From Acholeplasma sp. CAG:878 (GTDB taxonomy: Bacteria; Bacillota_I; Bacilli_A; RF39; UBA660), in contig HF989913.1 of NCBI GenBank assembly GCA_000432255.1, positions 70,161 to 134,160 on the forward strand: a stretch of 64,000 nucleotides of DNA, written 5' to 3'. Below the pieces are notes generated by a model. That model did not search any database. It had not been told where the DNA came from and was given only the letters and a program-made list of their open reading frames with translations. Both the position numbers and the translations under genes were made by a program. This document shows positions 42,621 through 49,398 of this stretch, one piece after another. Every line of letters starts with the position of its first letter. Position 1 is the stretch's first letter.

Positions 42621-43304
42621 TTATGAATTACTATTATCAAATAATTGATTCATATAATCTATATGAGTTTTAATGTCACTTTCAGAAATTTTTAAAGGAC
42701 CTGATGTGATATCTCCAACTAATAGTAGCATATCTTTTTTATCAATTATAGTGAAAAAATAAATTCTTCTAAATGGAGAGTCATTTATAACTTTTCTTAA
42801 TCTTTCGGATTTTTCTAAATATACTAAATGTTTAATACTTTTAAAAGCTAAAAAATTTTCTCTATCATTAATAAATAATTCAAAGTATTTTAACTCTTTG
42901 TTATAGTATTTTGATTTATAATTCTTTTCTTTAATTGTTTTAATTAAAGTTTCTATATAATCATCGTATTTTTTAAACGATTCACCAATTGTATCCCCAA
43001 TATAATGCCAATTATTGTCTAATTCGATATATAACTGATGTTTATTTAATATTCCTTGGGCTTTTCTCGGAATTCCATTTTTTAACATATCTTCCACACA
43101 ATTAGGTATTTCCTTTAATCTAGCACTAAATTGGTCATAATACATATTTGTTATTTCAACGCCAAATAATTCATTATTGCCTAAATCTTTCATAATAAAG
43201 TCCGGCCTTTCCGATGTATCATCTATTAGTGCATATTGTTTTTTATTTTTATCATTATATATATTTTTAAGAATAGTTTTTTCTTTTTCTTTTTTCTCAT
43301 CCAT
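42621..43304 (-). CDS. Uncharacterised protein with PD-(D/E)xK-like N-terminus
   Basis: 227 residues from the ATG preceded by TGGTGAT. ERPDFIMKDLGNNELFGVEITN has the spacing of a nuclease-like Asp-x(n)-Glu-x-Thr pattern, with Thr where Lys would be expected. The rest is charged, with no membrane segment or recognised domain. Genes of this type sit next to integrases on mobile elements, but no function is claimed. Confidence 0.6.
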   Translation of the reverse strand: MDEKKEKEKTILKNIYNDKNKKQYALIDDTSERPDFIMKDLGNNELFGVEITNMYYDQFSARLKEIPNCVEDMLKNGIPRKAQGILNKHQLYIELDNNWHYIGDTIGESFKKYDDYIETLIKTIKEKNYKSKYYNKELKYFELFINDRENFLAFKSIKHLVYLEKSERLRKVINDSPFRRIYFFTIIDKKDMLLLVGDITSGPLKISESDIKTHIDYMNQLFDNSNS

Positions 43305-43350
43305 AAGTATCACCAATAATATTATACAGCATTTCTTAATTACGACATAT

Positions 43351-43587
43351 TTATTTGCTTAAACTAATTATTTTTTCTAATCTGTCAATATCTATTTTTA
43401 AAACATCAACAACAGCTTGCATCGGTAAGTCATTTCCAGGAATAAAATATCCTTCATTTATTAACTTATCTTTTATTTGCTTTTTAACCTCTAATGCTTT
43501 ATTTCTACCGCAACCTAGTAATTTCATTAAATCTGTTAAATTACACCATTGTTTAGTTATTATTTTCATTGTTTCTTCAGCACTCAT
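43351..43587 (-). CDS. Small Xis-like / DUF3173-like DNA-binding protein
   Basis: 78 residues. WCNLTDLMKLLGCGRNKALEVKKQIKDKL followed by a second helical segment and ALPM-type turn (NDLPMQAVVDVLKID) resembles the winged-helix Xis or DUF3173 proteins encoded beside tyrosine integrases. GGGAGG precedes the ATG. Probable role in excision control; inference from position and fold pattern. Confidence 0.6.
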   Translation of the reverse strand: MSAEETMKIITKQWCNLTDLMKLLGCGRNKALEVKKQIKDKLINEGYFIPGNDLPMQAVVDVLKIDIDRLEKIISLSK

Positions 43588-43601
43588 AATTAAAACCTCC
43601 C

Positions 43602-43856
43602 TTATTTAAAACTATTTATTATTTCTTCTAATTCCTTCTGAATTTTTATATCTTCTTCAGTTAATGGCTCATCACCAGTTGGAATCTTCTGTCCATTCCA
43701 ATATTCATCCCCATAGAGTGGTGGTTCTTTGTTAACTACAATTTCATTAATGTTTAAAACATGAATGTAGTTTTGTCTATGACCTTTTTTATCAACATTA
43801 GCTCTAATACTTGTTATATAACCATGATATTTTATATAGTCTACTAAATCTTTCAT
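43602..43856 (-). CDS. Small protein of unknown function
   Basis: 84 residues, soluble, with a basic first half (SIRANVDKKGHRQNYIHVL) and an acidic second half (TGDEPLTEEDIKIQKELEE). No family recognised. It lies in the leftward run of element genes 15 bp before the Xis-like gene, with AAAGGAGG before the ATG. Confidence 0.55.
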   Translation of the reverse strand: MKDLVDYIKYHGYITSIRANVDKKGHRQNYIHVLNINEIVVNKEPPLYGDEYWNGQKIPTGDEPLTEEDIKIQKELEEIINSFK

Positions 43857-43969
43857 TCCGAAACCTCCTTTACCTTTTACTAAGGCCTTTGTATAACTAT
43901 TATATTTATATATTATCCTTATCTATTATGTTAGTATATTATATCTATATTGTAAGAAATAATATTCTA

Positions 43970-44239
43970 TTATGTTAGAAATTTATTTCTAATAAATATT
44001 TTTCTTCTAAAACTTTTAGGATTTTCAATTGTTATATATCCTTTATCTATTAATGATCTAATTAAAGCTGATATAGTCCTAGTAGAACATTTTAATTTAT
44101 CAGCATAATATTTATTAGATCCAAAAGCATATCCTTTTTGATTTGAATTAGAGAGTAGTAGAGTAAAAAATACAATAGCACTTTTACTAAAATTATCATC
44201 TAATAAATCATAATATAGTTTTCCATGATTCTTGCTCAT
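43970..44239 (-). CDS. Winged-helix DNA-binding protein, replication-initiator-like
   Basis: 89 residues from ATG 44239 (MSKNHGKLYYDLLDDNFSKS). SNKYYADKLKCSTRTISALI followed by DKGYITIEN is a clear helix-turn-helix with wing, of the type found in plasmid or phage replication initiators, but only that domain is present; the usual proteins are longer. The start overlaps the upstream gene by 32 bp and has a weak site, suggesting translational coupling. It may be a truncated initiator. Confidence 0.55.
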   Translation of the reverse strand: MSKNHGKLYYDLLDDNFSKSAIVFFTLLLSNSNQKGYAFGSNKYYADKLKCSTRTISALIRSLIDKGYITIENPKSFRRKIFIRNKFLT

Positions 44240-44441
44240 CCTTAATCTTTTTCCTTTCTCTTTGTATTGCTTTATCTTTAACCATATCTTTAAATGCTTC
44301 AGCAGATTCATTCATATATTCAGCCATAGCAACTTCTAAACAATATACTATAAAATCATTTATACTTATTCCTCTAGCATTTGCTTCAACTTTAGCTAAG
44401 TCAAATATATCTTTTCTTAGTCTTAAAACAAATTTATGCAT
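44208..44441 (-). CDS. Ribbon-helix-helix (Arc-type) protein
   Basis: 77 residues. HKFVLRLRKDIFDLAKVEANA then GISINDFIVYCLEVAM fits an Arc/HicB-type RHH fold (strand, two helices), followed by a charged C-terminal helix. AAGGAGGTG precedes the ATG. A DNA-binding regulator or partition adaptor is likely. Confidence 0.65.
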   Translation of the reverse strand: MHKFVLRLRKDIFDLAKVEANARGISINDFIVYCLEVAMAEYMNESAEAFKDMVKDKAIQRERKKIKDEQESWKTIL

Positions 44442-44455
44442 ATAAATTCACCTCC

Positions 44456-44776
44456 TTAATCATCGTATTTATATTTGCTAAATTTTGATTTAAACTTATT
44501 CAATGCTTTACTTTCATTTGGATTAGTAACTTTATCCCATTCAAAATCAGAATATATTTGCTCAAGTAGAGCGGTAGAGTAGTATGCTTTTGAATATAAC
44601 TTATCTAGTAATGCATTATTCTTTTCAAATTCTTTTGCCATTTCTTGATTATTAATTCCAGATGACACTAGTTGAACTACAGCTTCTGAAAATGAAATGT
44701 TACATTTTCTTGCATAGTCTAAAATCATGATATCTATATCACTTGGAATAGATATATGTTTTTTAATTTTTGTCAT
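44456..44776 (-). CDS. Ribbon-helix-helix (CopG-type) protein
   Basis: 106 residues. The N-terminal KKHISIPSDIDIMILDYARKCNISFSEAVV is an RHH fold; the C-terminal half is a charged helical segment. It is the first gene of the leftward operon; AAGGAGG precedes the ATG and a palindrome CCACGATGTGG lies just upstream, a plausible autoregulatory operator. Confidence 0.65.
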   Translation of the reverse strand: MTKIKKHISIPSDIDIMILDYARKCNISFSEAVVQLVSSGINNQEMAKEFEKNNALLDKLYSKAYYSTALLEQIYSDFEWDKVTNPNESKALNKFKSKFSKYKYDD

Positions 44777-44798
44777 AACTTTTAACCTCCTTTCTTAT

Positions 44799-44809
44799 CC
44801 ACGATGTGG
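44799..44809. promoter_or_regulatory. Palindrome upstream of the RHH operon
   Basis: CCAC-GAT-GTGG, a perfect palindrome immediately before the ribosome-binding site of the first RHH gene; a related palindrome CCAC-TAGC-GTGG lies at 44950-44961. Confidence 0.5.
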
Positions 44810-44817
44810 CTACATTC

Positions 44818-45063
44818 TGACCACCAAATCATCAATTATTATTAAAATTAATAGAAGAGCATAAGAGATTGATATTAGCACAACAAAAAAGCCTTATCAT
44901 ATAAGACTTTAGTGTGATATCAAACTTATTTTGCACTTGCAAAATCGAGCCACTAGCGTGGACATTATTTTAATTAATTTCCTTATATTTAAATAAATTA
45001 TAATGGACAAATTAAATCCATAAATCTAGTATTTCATAATAATCAATCCTCCTTTGGTGGTCA
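44818..45063. repeat. Segment bounded by 11-bp inverted repeats
   Basis: TGACCACCAAA (44818-44828) and TTTGGTGGTCA (45053-45063) are exact inverted repeats. Between them lie the hairpin ATTTTGC / GCAAAAT (44928-44945), the palindrome CCACTAGCGTGG (44950-44961) and a leftward terminator. No open reading frame of note. This is part of the 1,015-bp gap between 44776 and 45792. Confidence 0.5.
44884..44910 (-). terminator. Leftward terminator inside the upstream leader
   Basis: AAGCCTTAT / ATAAGACTT stem (one wobble) with a T run on the minus strand. It would end a short RNA before the RHH operon, so a leader or small RNA is transcribed here. Confidence 0.6.
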
Positions 45064-45065
45064 AA

Positions 45066-45104
45066 CAAAAAGAAGATGCAATTCCATCTTCTTCGATATT
45101 TTTT
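45066..45104. terminator. Bidirectional hairpin terminator
   Basis: AAGAAGATG / CATCTTCTT stem with A run on the left and T-rich sequence on the right. Confidence 0.6.
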
Positions 45105-45262
45105 CTTATTATACTTAATTTACCATAATTAATAATAAAATAAAAGCCCGTTTACCATGTGAATTTCGTGTTGTTTAGGGGGTTGTTTTTGATATAAAAC
45201 CCTTATTTCATCTATATTTATCTCTTATTATACACATTCTATCACATCAAAATTAAAAATGG

Positions 45263-45405
45263 AAGGCTTTTTTTTGGCTTTTTTCTGTCCTTTTTGCCGA
45301 CATTTTTTGTCCTTTTTTTGGCTTTTTTACCGACATTTTGCCGACATTTTTCCGATGCTTTGCCAACATTTTTTCGATATTTTCCATACATTTTGCTTAC
45401 ATTAT
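45263..45405. repeat. Array of 13 degenerate 11-bp repeats in strict phase
   Basis: Cut every 11 bp from 45263, the units are AAGGCTTTTTT, TTGGCTTTTTT, CTGTCCTTTTT, GCCGACATTTT, TTGTCCTTTTT, TTGGCTTTTTT, ACCGACATTTT, GCCGACATTTT, TCCGATGCTTT, GCCAACATTTT, TTCGATATTTT, CCATACATTTT, GCTTACATTAT. A further in-phase copy, GCTAACATTCC, is at 45439. The T tracts recur once per helical turn. On the minus strand the array also reads as a lysine-rich 44-codon frame (45387-45253, MENIEKMLAKHRKNVGKMSV...). Confidence 0.8.
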
Positions 45406-45466
45406 AGTTTAACTTCCTATATTACCATTATACAAAAAGCTAACATTCCTTTCAATAGTCCTAATA

Positions 45467-45510
45467 CGTACTTTTTCCGTACCTTTTGCGTACCTTTTCC
45501 GTATTTTTTA
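45467..45510. repeat. Second array: four tandem 11-bp repeats
   Basis: CGTACTTTTTC, CGTACCTTTTG, CGTACCTTTTC and CGTATTTTTTA follow each other without gaps. Different sequence from the first array but the same unit length and a T tract at the same place in the unit. Confidence 0.8.
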
Positions 45511-45683
45511 AATATCAACATATCTAATTATTCCTATTTTACTATATTTTATCATGTATACAGATATTTACAAGAGGGTTTTGATGTACCCGTTTAGAGG
45601 GTGCATTTTTTGTTTTAAATCCTTATTTTATATGGGTTTATTAAAAAAATGTGAAAATTTTAAAAATTATTTTTTTAAAATTA

Positions 45684-45758
45684 TTGTCAAGAGTGCCGAA
45701 AAATCTGGTAAAATTATATTATAAGTACTGTTCAAAATCATATATTTTATGATATACT
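45684..45758 (+). promoter_or_regulatory. Promoter region of the defence operon
   Basis: Two candidates: TTGTCA (45684-45689) with 19 bp to extended -10 TGGTAAAAT (45706-45714), and TTCAAA (45731-45736) with 16 bp to TATACT (45753-45758). The methyltransferase starts at 45792 after GTGGTGAT. Confidence 0.55.
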
Positions 45759-45791
45759 GTCTATAGAGGATAGATATAGTGGTGATTAATT

Positions 45792-46910
45792 ATGAAAAAA
45801 ATTAGAGTTTTTGAGACATTTTCAGGAATTGGTGCACAAAATAAGGCATTAAAAAATAGCGGACTTGATTATGAAGTAGTAGCAACGAGTGATTGGTTCA
45901 TTGATGCAATTTTAGCGTATGATGCTATACATTGCAAAGACGAAAAAATTAGCGTTCCTTCATATGAAAAACAAATAGAGTATTTATCAAAATTTACATT
46001 TAGTGGTGATTCAGTTAAGCCTTATCATAATTTGATGAAAAAAAGTAAAAAGGAAATAAAAAAATTATATATTGCAAATAAACGAACAAAAAATCTCGGA
46101 TCAATAACAGAAATTACTTCAAAGGTTATACCTGACCATGATTTGTTAACATATAGTTTTCCATGCCAAGATTTATCTACTGGTGGAAAGACACGAGGAA
46201 TGAGCAAAGGATCTGGAACTAGATCTGGCTTGCTATGGGAAATTGAAAGAATACTTGGTGAGTTAAATAATGAAGGTAGACTTCCAAAATATTTATTGAT
46301 GGAGAATGTTAAAGCAATCTTAGCGCCATCAAACAAAAGAGATTTTGAGATGTGGAAAAAATTTTTAGAGGATCTTGGCTATAAGAATGAAGTTATGGTA
46401 TTATCAGGAATATATTTTGGAGTGCCACAGGATAGGGCAAGATGCTTTATGGTTAGTATCCTTGGAAATAAAAAACCAAAAATCGAAAAACGTTTAAAGA
46501 AAAATTCATATCCAGCAAGTGACATAAAAAAGTTCTTAAAAACGGATTATACAAATAAGACATATAAAAAAGAAGCTGATGAAGCACAATTACCTCGAAC
46601 TAGATCTAGAGAACTAATGTGGAATATTAATAAAAGGGATGTTGAAAATTTAACTTATTTTAACACGATTACATGCAATATGGATAGACAAAACAATGCT
46701 GGCATGATATTATATGATGGACCAAAAGGAAACTCTTATCGTTTATTGACAGCACGTGAAGCATTTTTACTGATGGGATTTTCTGAAGAAGACTTTGAGA
46801 ATGTAAAAAAGCTTGGATTAAGTTATAGAAAAATGATTAAATTAGCTGGTAATTCAATTGTTGTACCGGTTTTAGAAGCAATATTTAAAGTAATGTTTGA
46901 GGAGAAATAA
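45792..46910 (+). CDS. DNA (cytosine-5) methyltransferase of a restriction-type defence operon
   Basis: 372 residues with the C5-MTase motifs in order: I FETFSGIGAQ, IV SFPCQDLS with catalytic Cys125, VI LLMENVKAI (Glu171, Asn172), VIII GVPQDRARCFMV, a target-recognition region of about 230-310, RLLTAREAFLLMGF and X AGNSIVVPVLEAI. It should methylate cytosines in one target sequence and so protect host DNA from the nuclease genes downstream. The recognition sequence cannot be read from the protein. It is the first gene of a six-gene operon. Confidence 0.93.
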   Translation: MKKIRVFETFSGIGAQNKALKNSGLDYEVVATSDWFIDAILAYDAIHCKDEKISVPSYEKQIEYLSKFTFSGDSVKPYHNLMKKSKKEIKKLYIANKRTKNLGSITEITSKVIPDHDLLTYSFPCQDLSTGGKTRGMSKGSGTRSGLLWEIERILGELNNEGRLPKYLLMENVKAILAPSNKRDFEMWKKFLEDLGYKNEVMVLSGIYFGVPQDRARCFMVSILGNKKPKIEKRLKKNSYPASDIKKFLKTDYTNKTYKKEADEAQLPRTRSRELMWNINKRDVENLTYFNTITCNMDRQNNAGMILYDGPKGNSYRLLTAREAFLLMGFSEEDFENVKKLGLSYRKMIKLAGNSIVVPVLEAIFKVMFEEK

Positions 46911-46911
46911 G

Positions 46912-47940
46912 ATGGATAAAGTAGTTCTGCCAATTGATAAAAAATCTTTATTTTTGAATATATTTAATGATAATGAATATGGGCATACTGCAACTGTATC
47001 AACTCCAATTAAGCAAGGAAATTCTACAAATGAAAAATTAGCTCAAATATTCAAAGTTCCAAAACAAATAGATTTTAATGCAAAACCATTATTGGTTGAT
47101 GAATTAATAAAAAACTCTAAATCTAAAATAAAAATTAATAATGTGTTTTTGTTTGATAAGATTGCAGTAAATGGTGAACTAATCGAAACTGGAAAAATTT
47201 TATATTGCATGTACATTAAGGAAGAAGTAGATTCCTCCAAAGCACAATATGGAAGAATCAAACTTCATTATCCATTAGGATTAAAATATGAAGATAGTGA
47301 CATTGATATAGACAATAAATATATTATTAATCTTATTTCAAAGAAAGTATTTAATTACGCTTTTATAGTAAATAGTTTTGAATATAACTTTGATAATGAT
47401 ATATTGAATTTTAATATAACAATTATTGGGGAAAACAAAATACCATACTCAAAAGTTTTTATCAATAATAAAGGAACAGGAAATAAATTTAATAGTATTT
47501 TTAACGAATTTGCTGAATCTTATGATATGGAAATTATCTCATTAAGACAAAAATTTGGACAAGAAATTGGCCCCGATAATTATTTAGAATACATGGAGAT
47601 AGCAAAAGATAAAGCAATGGCCGAAGGAGAACTATATGCTAGAAAAAAATATAAAAATGATGTAACTAATATATCGTTACTATATCCTTATTCGTTATAC
47701 GATTTTGAATGCAGAGAAGGATATAATACCAAATATTATTTAGTATTTTATACTACATCTAATAATGAATACTTTAATATATCGTCAAAAAAACTTAAAT
47801 TCATTAATGATTTTAAAAATAATGTAGAAATATTAGTAATGACAAACATTTTGAATGGGCCCAAAATATCAAAGTATAATGTAGAGCAAATACTGACATT
47901 TTCAAAGAGTATAAATTCAGTAATGCTTAGAAAGGAGTAA
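46912..47940 (+). CDS. Defence-operon protein of unknown function with degenerate nuclease-like C-terminus
   Basis: 342 residues from the ATG after GAGGAGAA; one base after the methyltransferase stop. The first 220 residues match nothing recognised. The C-terminal part (about 255-342: LLYPYSLYDFECREG, then YYLVFYTT, then a helix-forming tail) recalls the DUF3883 restriction-endonuclease-like fold, but the expected Glu-x-Lys is replaced by LVF, so it would be inactive as a nuclease. It may be a structural or sensing subunit. The homology is a weak pattern match. Confidence 0.6.
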   Translation: MDKVVLPIDKKSLFLNIFNDNEYGHTATVSTPIKQGNSTNEKLAQIFKVPKQIDFNAKPLLVDELIKNSKSKIKINNVFLFDKIAVNGELIETGKILYCMYIKEEVDSSKAQYGRIKLHYPLGLKYEDSDIDIDNKYIINLISKKVFNYAFIVNSFEYNFDNDILNFNITIIGENKIPYSKVFINNKGTGNKFNSIFNEFAESYDMEIISLRQKFGQEIGPDNYLEYMEIAKDKAMAEGELYARKKYKNDVTNISLLYPYSLYDFECREGYNTKYYLVFYTTSNNEYFNISSKKLKFINDFKNNVEILVMTNILNGPKISKYNVEQILTFSKSINSVMLRKE

Positions 47941-47943
47941 TCT

Positions 47944-49398
47944 ATGGGAAAGTATATTACACAAATTCCACCAGCTAAATCATTAATTAGTGGAATAAGA
48001 TCAATTGGATATAGTTTTGCGTCTTCTGTTGCAGATATTATAGATAATAGTATTACAGCAAAGGCCTCTGAAATAAATGTATATGCTGATCCGTTAGATG
48101 AACCATATTTCGTGATCTTGGACAATGGGCTAGGAATGAATTATGATGAATTAAAAAACGCAATGACATTTGGCTCAGACAGAAGTGACAAGATAGATAA
48201 TGAATTAGATTTAGGAAGATTTGGTCTTGGATTAAAGTCAGCATCTTTATCACAATGTCGAAAAATGACGGTTATTAGTAAGGAAAAAGATAGTATAAAT
48301 GGTATGTGTTATGATTTAGAAATAATTGAAGCCCAAAATGATTGGGTGCTTGAAGTACTAGATGAAAATGAAGTAAAAAGAATGCCATGTTTTGAACAAT
48401 TAAATAAATATGAGACTGGAACATTAGTTATTTGGCAGAATTTTGATAAATTAGATGCATTAGCCACTAATTTTGTAACCTCTTTTAGAAATGCAGTTGC
48501 TGATGCAAAGAAACATGTTGAATTAGTATTTCATTATTATTATGATTCAGTTAGCATTTTTTTCAATAATGATAGGATTGAAAAAAGGGATCCATTTTTA
48601 ATTAATTCAGCTCCTAGACAGCAAACCGGTAGGACAGATCCTATAATAATGAATGGTTCAATTATTACAATTACACCTTATACGCTACCTTTTGCCAACA
48701 CCTTAACACAAGAAGAAAAAAAATTATTAGGGAATACAAATATATATGATGAGCAGGGCTTTTATATTTATAGAAATAAAAGACTTATAATTTGGGGAAG
48801 TTGGCTCCATATGAATGTTAGAAGTGAGTTAAGCAAATTGGCTCGTGTTAAAATAGAGATACCTTCTACACTGGATAAAGAATGGAGCTTAGATGTAAAA
48901 AAATCAACTGCAAAAATTCCGGACAAAATAAAAGATCAGATAAAAGCTTCTCTTGAGGACTCAATACACAGAAGTAAAAGAACAACAAGATTCAAAGGAG
49001 TAAAAGAGCAGCAATTTGAAGACAAGGTGTGGAATAGAATAAATTTAAGAGATGGTTTTGTTAAATATGAATTGAATAAAGAAAATCCATTATACAAATT
49101 GTTATCAGAAAATCTTTCAGAAACAGATAAAAGATTATTGGATTCGTTTATATTTCAAATTGAGACTGGATTACCAAAGTATTCAATACAAAATGACACT
49201 CTAGATGATTTGAAAATTGTAAATGATAGTGATAGTAATACACCAGAAGAATTAATTGAGAGAGTATGCAAAGATTTGGAATGCGTACCGAGTTCCAAAA
49301 AAGAAGCAATATTGGATGAATTACTTAAAACAGATGTATATAAGAGTATTTCTGATAAAAGAGATTTAATAATTGAGAGGATTGGTGTTTATGTCTGA
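47944..49398 (+). CDS. MutL/Hsp90-type (GHKL) ATPase of the defence operon
   Basis: 484 residues. The ATP site is clear: ADIIDNSITAKASE (Asp31 at the catalytic acid position, Asn35), DNGLGMNYDEL, and GRFGLGLKSASLS forming the ATP lid. These are features of the MutL/MORC-related ATPases reported in restriction-modification operons. ATP-driven dimerisation to clamp DNA is the likely role. The C-terminal 150 residues are helical. Its stop overlaps the next start. Confidence 0.88.
   Translation: MGKYITQIPPAKSLISGIRSIGYSFASSVADIIDNSITAKASEINVYADPLDEPYFVILDNGLGMNYDELKNAMTFGSDRSDKIDNELDLGRFGLGLKSASLSQCRKMTVISKEKDSINGMCYDLEIIEAQNDWVLEVLDENEVKRMPCFEQLNKYETGTLVIWQNFDKLDALATNFVTSFRNAVADAKKHVELVFHYYYDSVSIFFNNDRIEKRDPFLINSAPRQQTGRTDPIIMNGSIITITPYTLPFANTLTQEEKKLLGNTNIYDEQGFYIYRNKRLIIWGSWLHMNVRSELSKLARVKIEIPSTLDKEWSLDVKKSTAKIPDKIKDQIKASLEDSIHRSKRTTRFKGVKEQQFEDKVWNRINLRDGFVKYELNKENPLYKLLSENLSETDKRLLDSFIFQIETGLPKYSIQNDTLDDLKIVNDSDSNTPEELIERVCKDLECVPSSKKEAILDELLKTDVYKSISDKRDLIIERIGVYV

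Larger units (their letters stand above)
45173..45640. repeat. Diverged direct repeats of about 50 bp flanking the 11-bp arrays
   Basis: The segments 45173-45221 and 45592-45640 align over about 50 bp (GTTTAGGGGGTTG / GTTTAGAGGGTGC, then T-rich, then AAACCCTTATTT / AAATCCTTATTT). They bracket both arrays and suggest a duplicated or recombined unit. Confidence 0.4.

Noticed and set aside
45253..45387. Minus-strand 44-codon lysine-rich frame within the array
   Set aside because: Kept only as a note under the repeat. No ribosome-binding site precedes it; it may be a relic of an initiator gene.
45263..45510. CRISPR array
   Set aside because: Repeats are 11 bp and contiguous with no spacers, and no cas gene is present.
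45259..45597. Rightward 112-codon open frame rich in Phe, Cys and His
   Set aside because: It is the translation of the T-rich 11-bp repeat arrays, has no ribosome-binding site and shows no protein-like composition.
46025..46336. Minus-strand frame inside the methyltransferase gene
   Set aside because: Shadow frame antisense to conserved motifs IV and VI.
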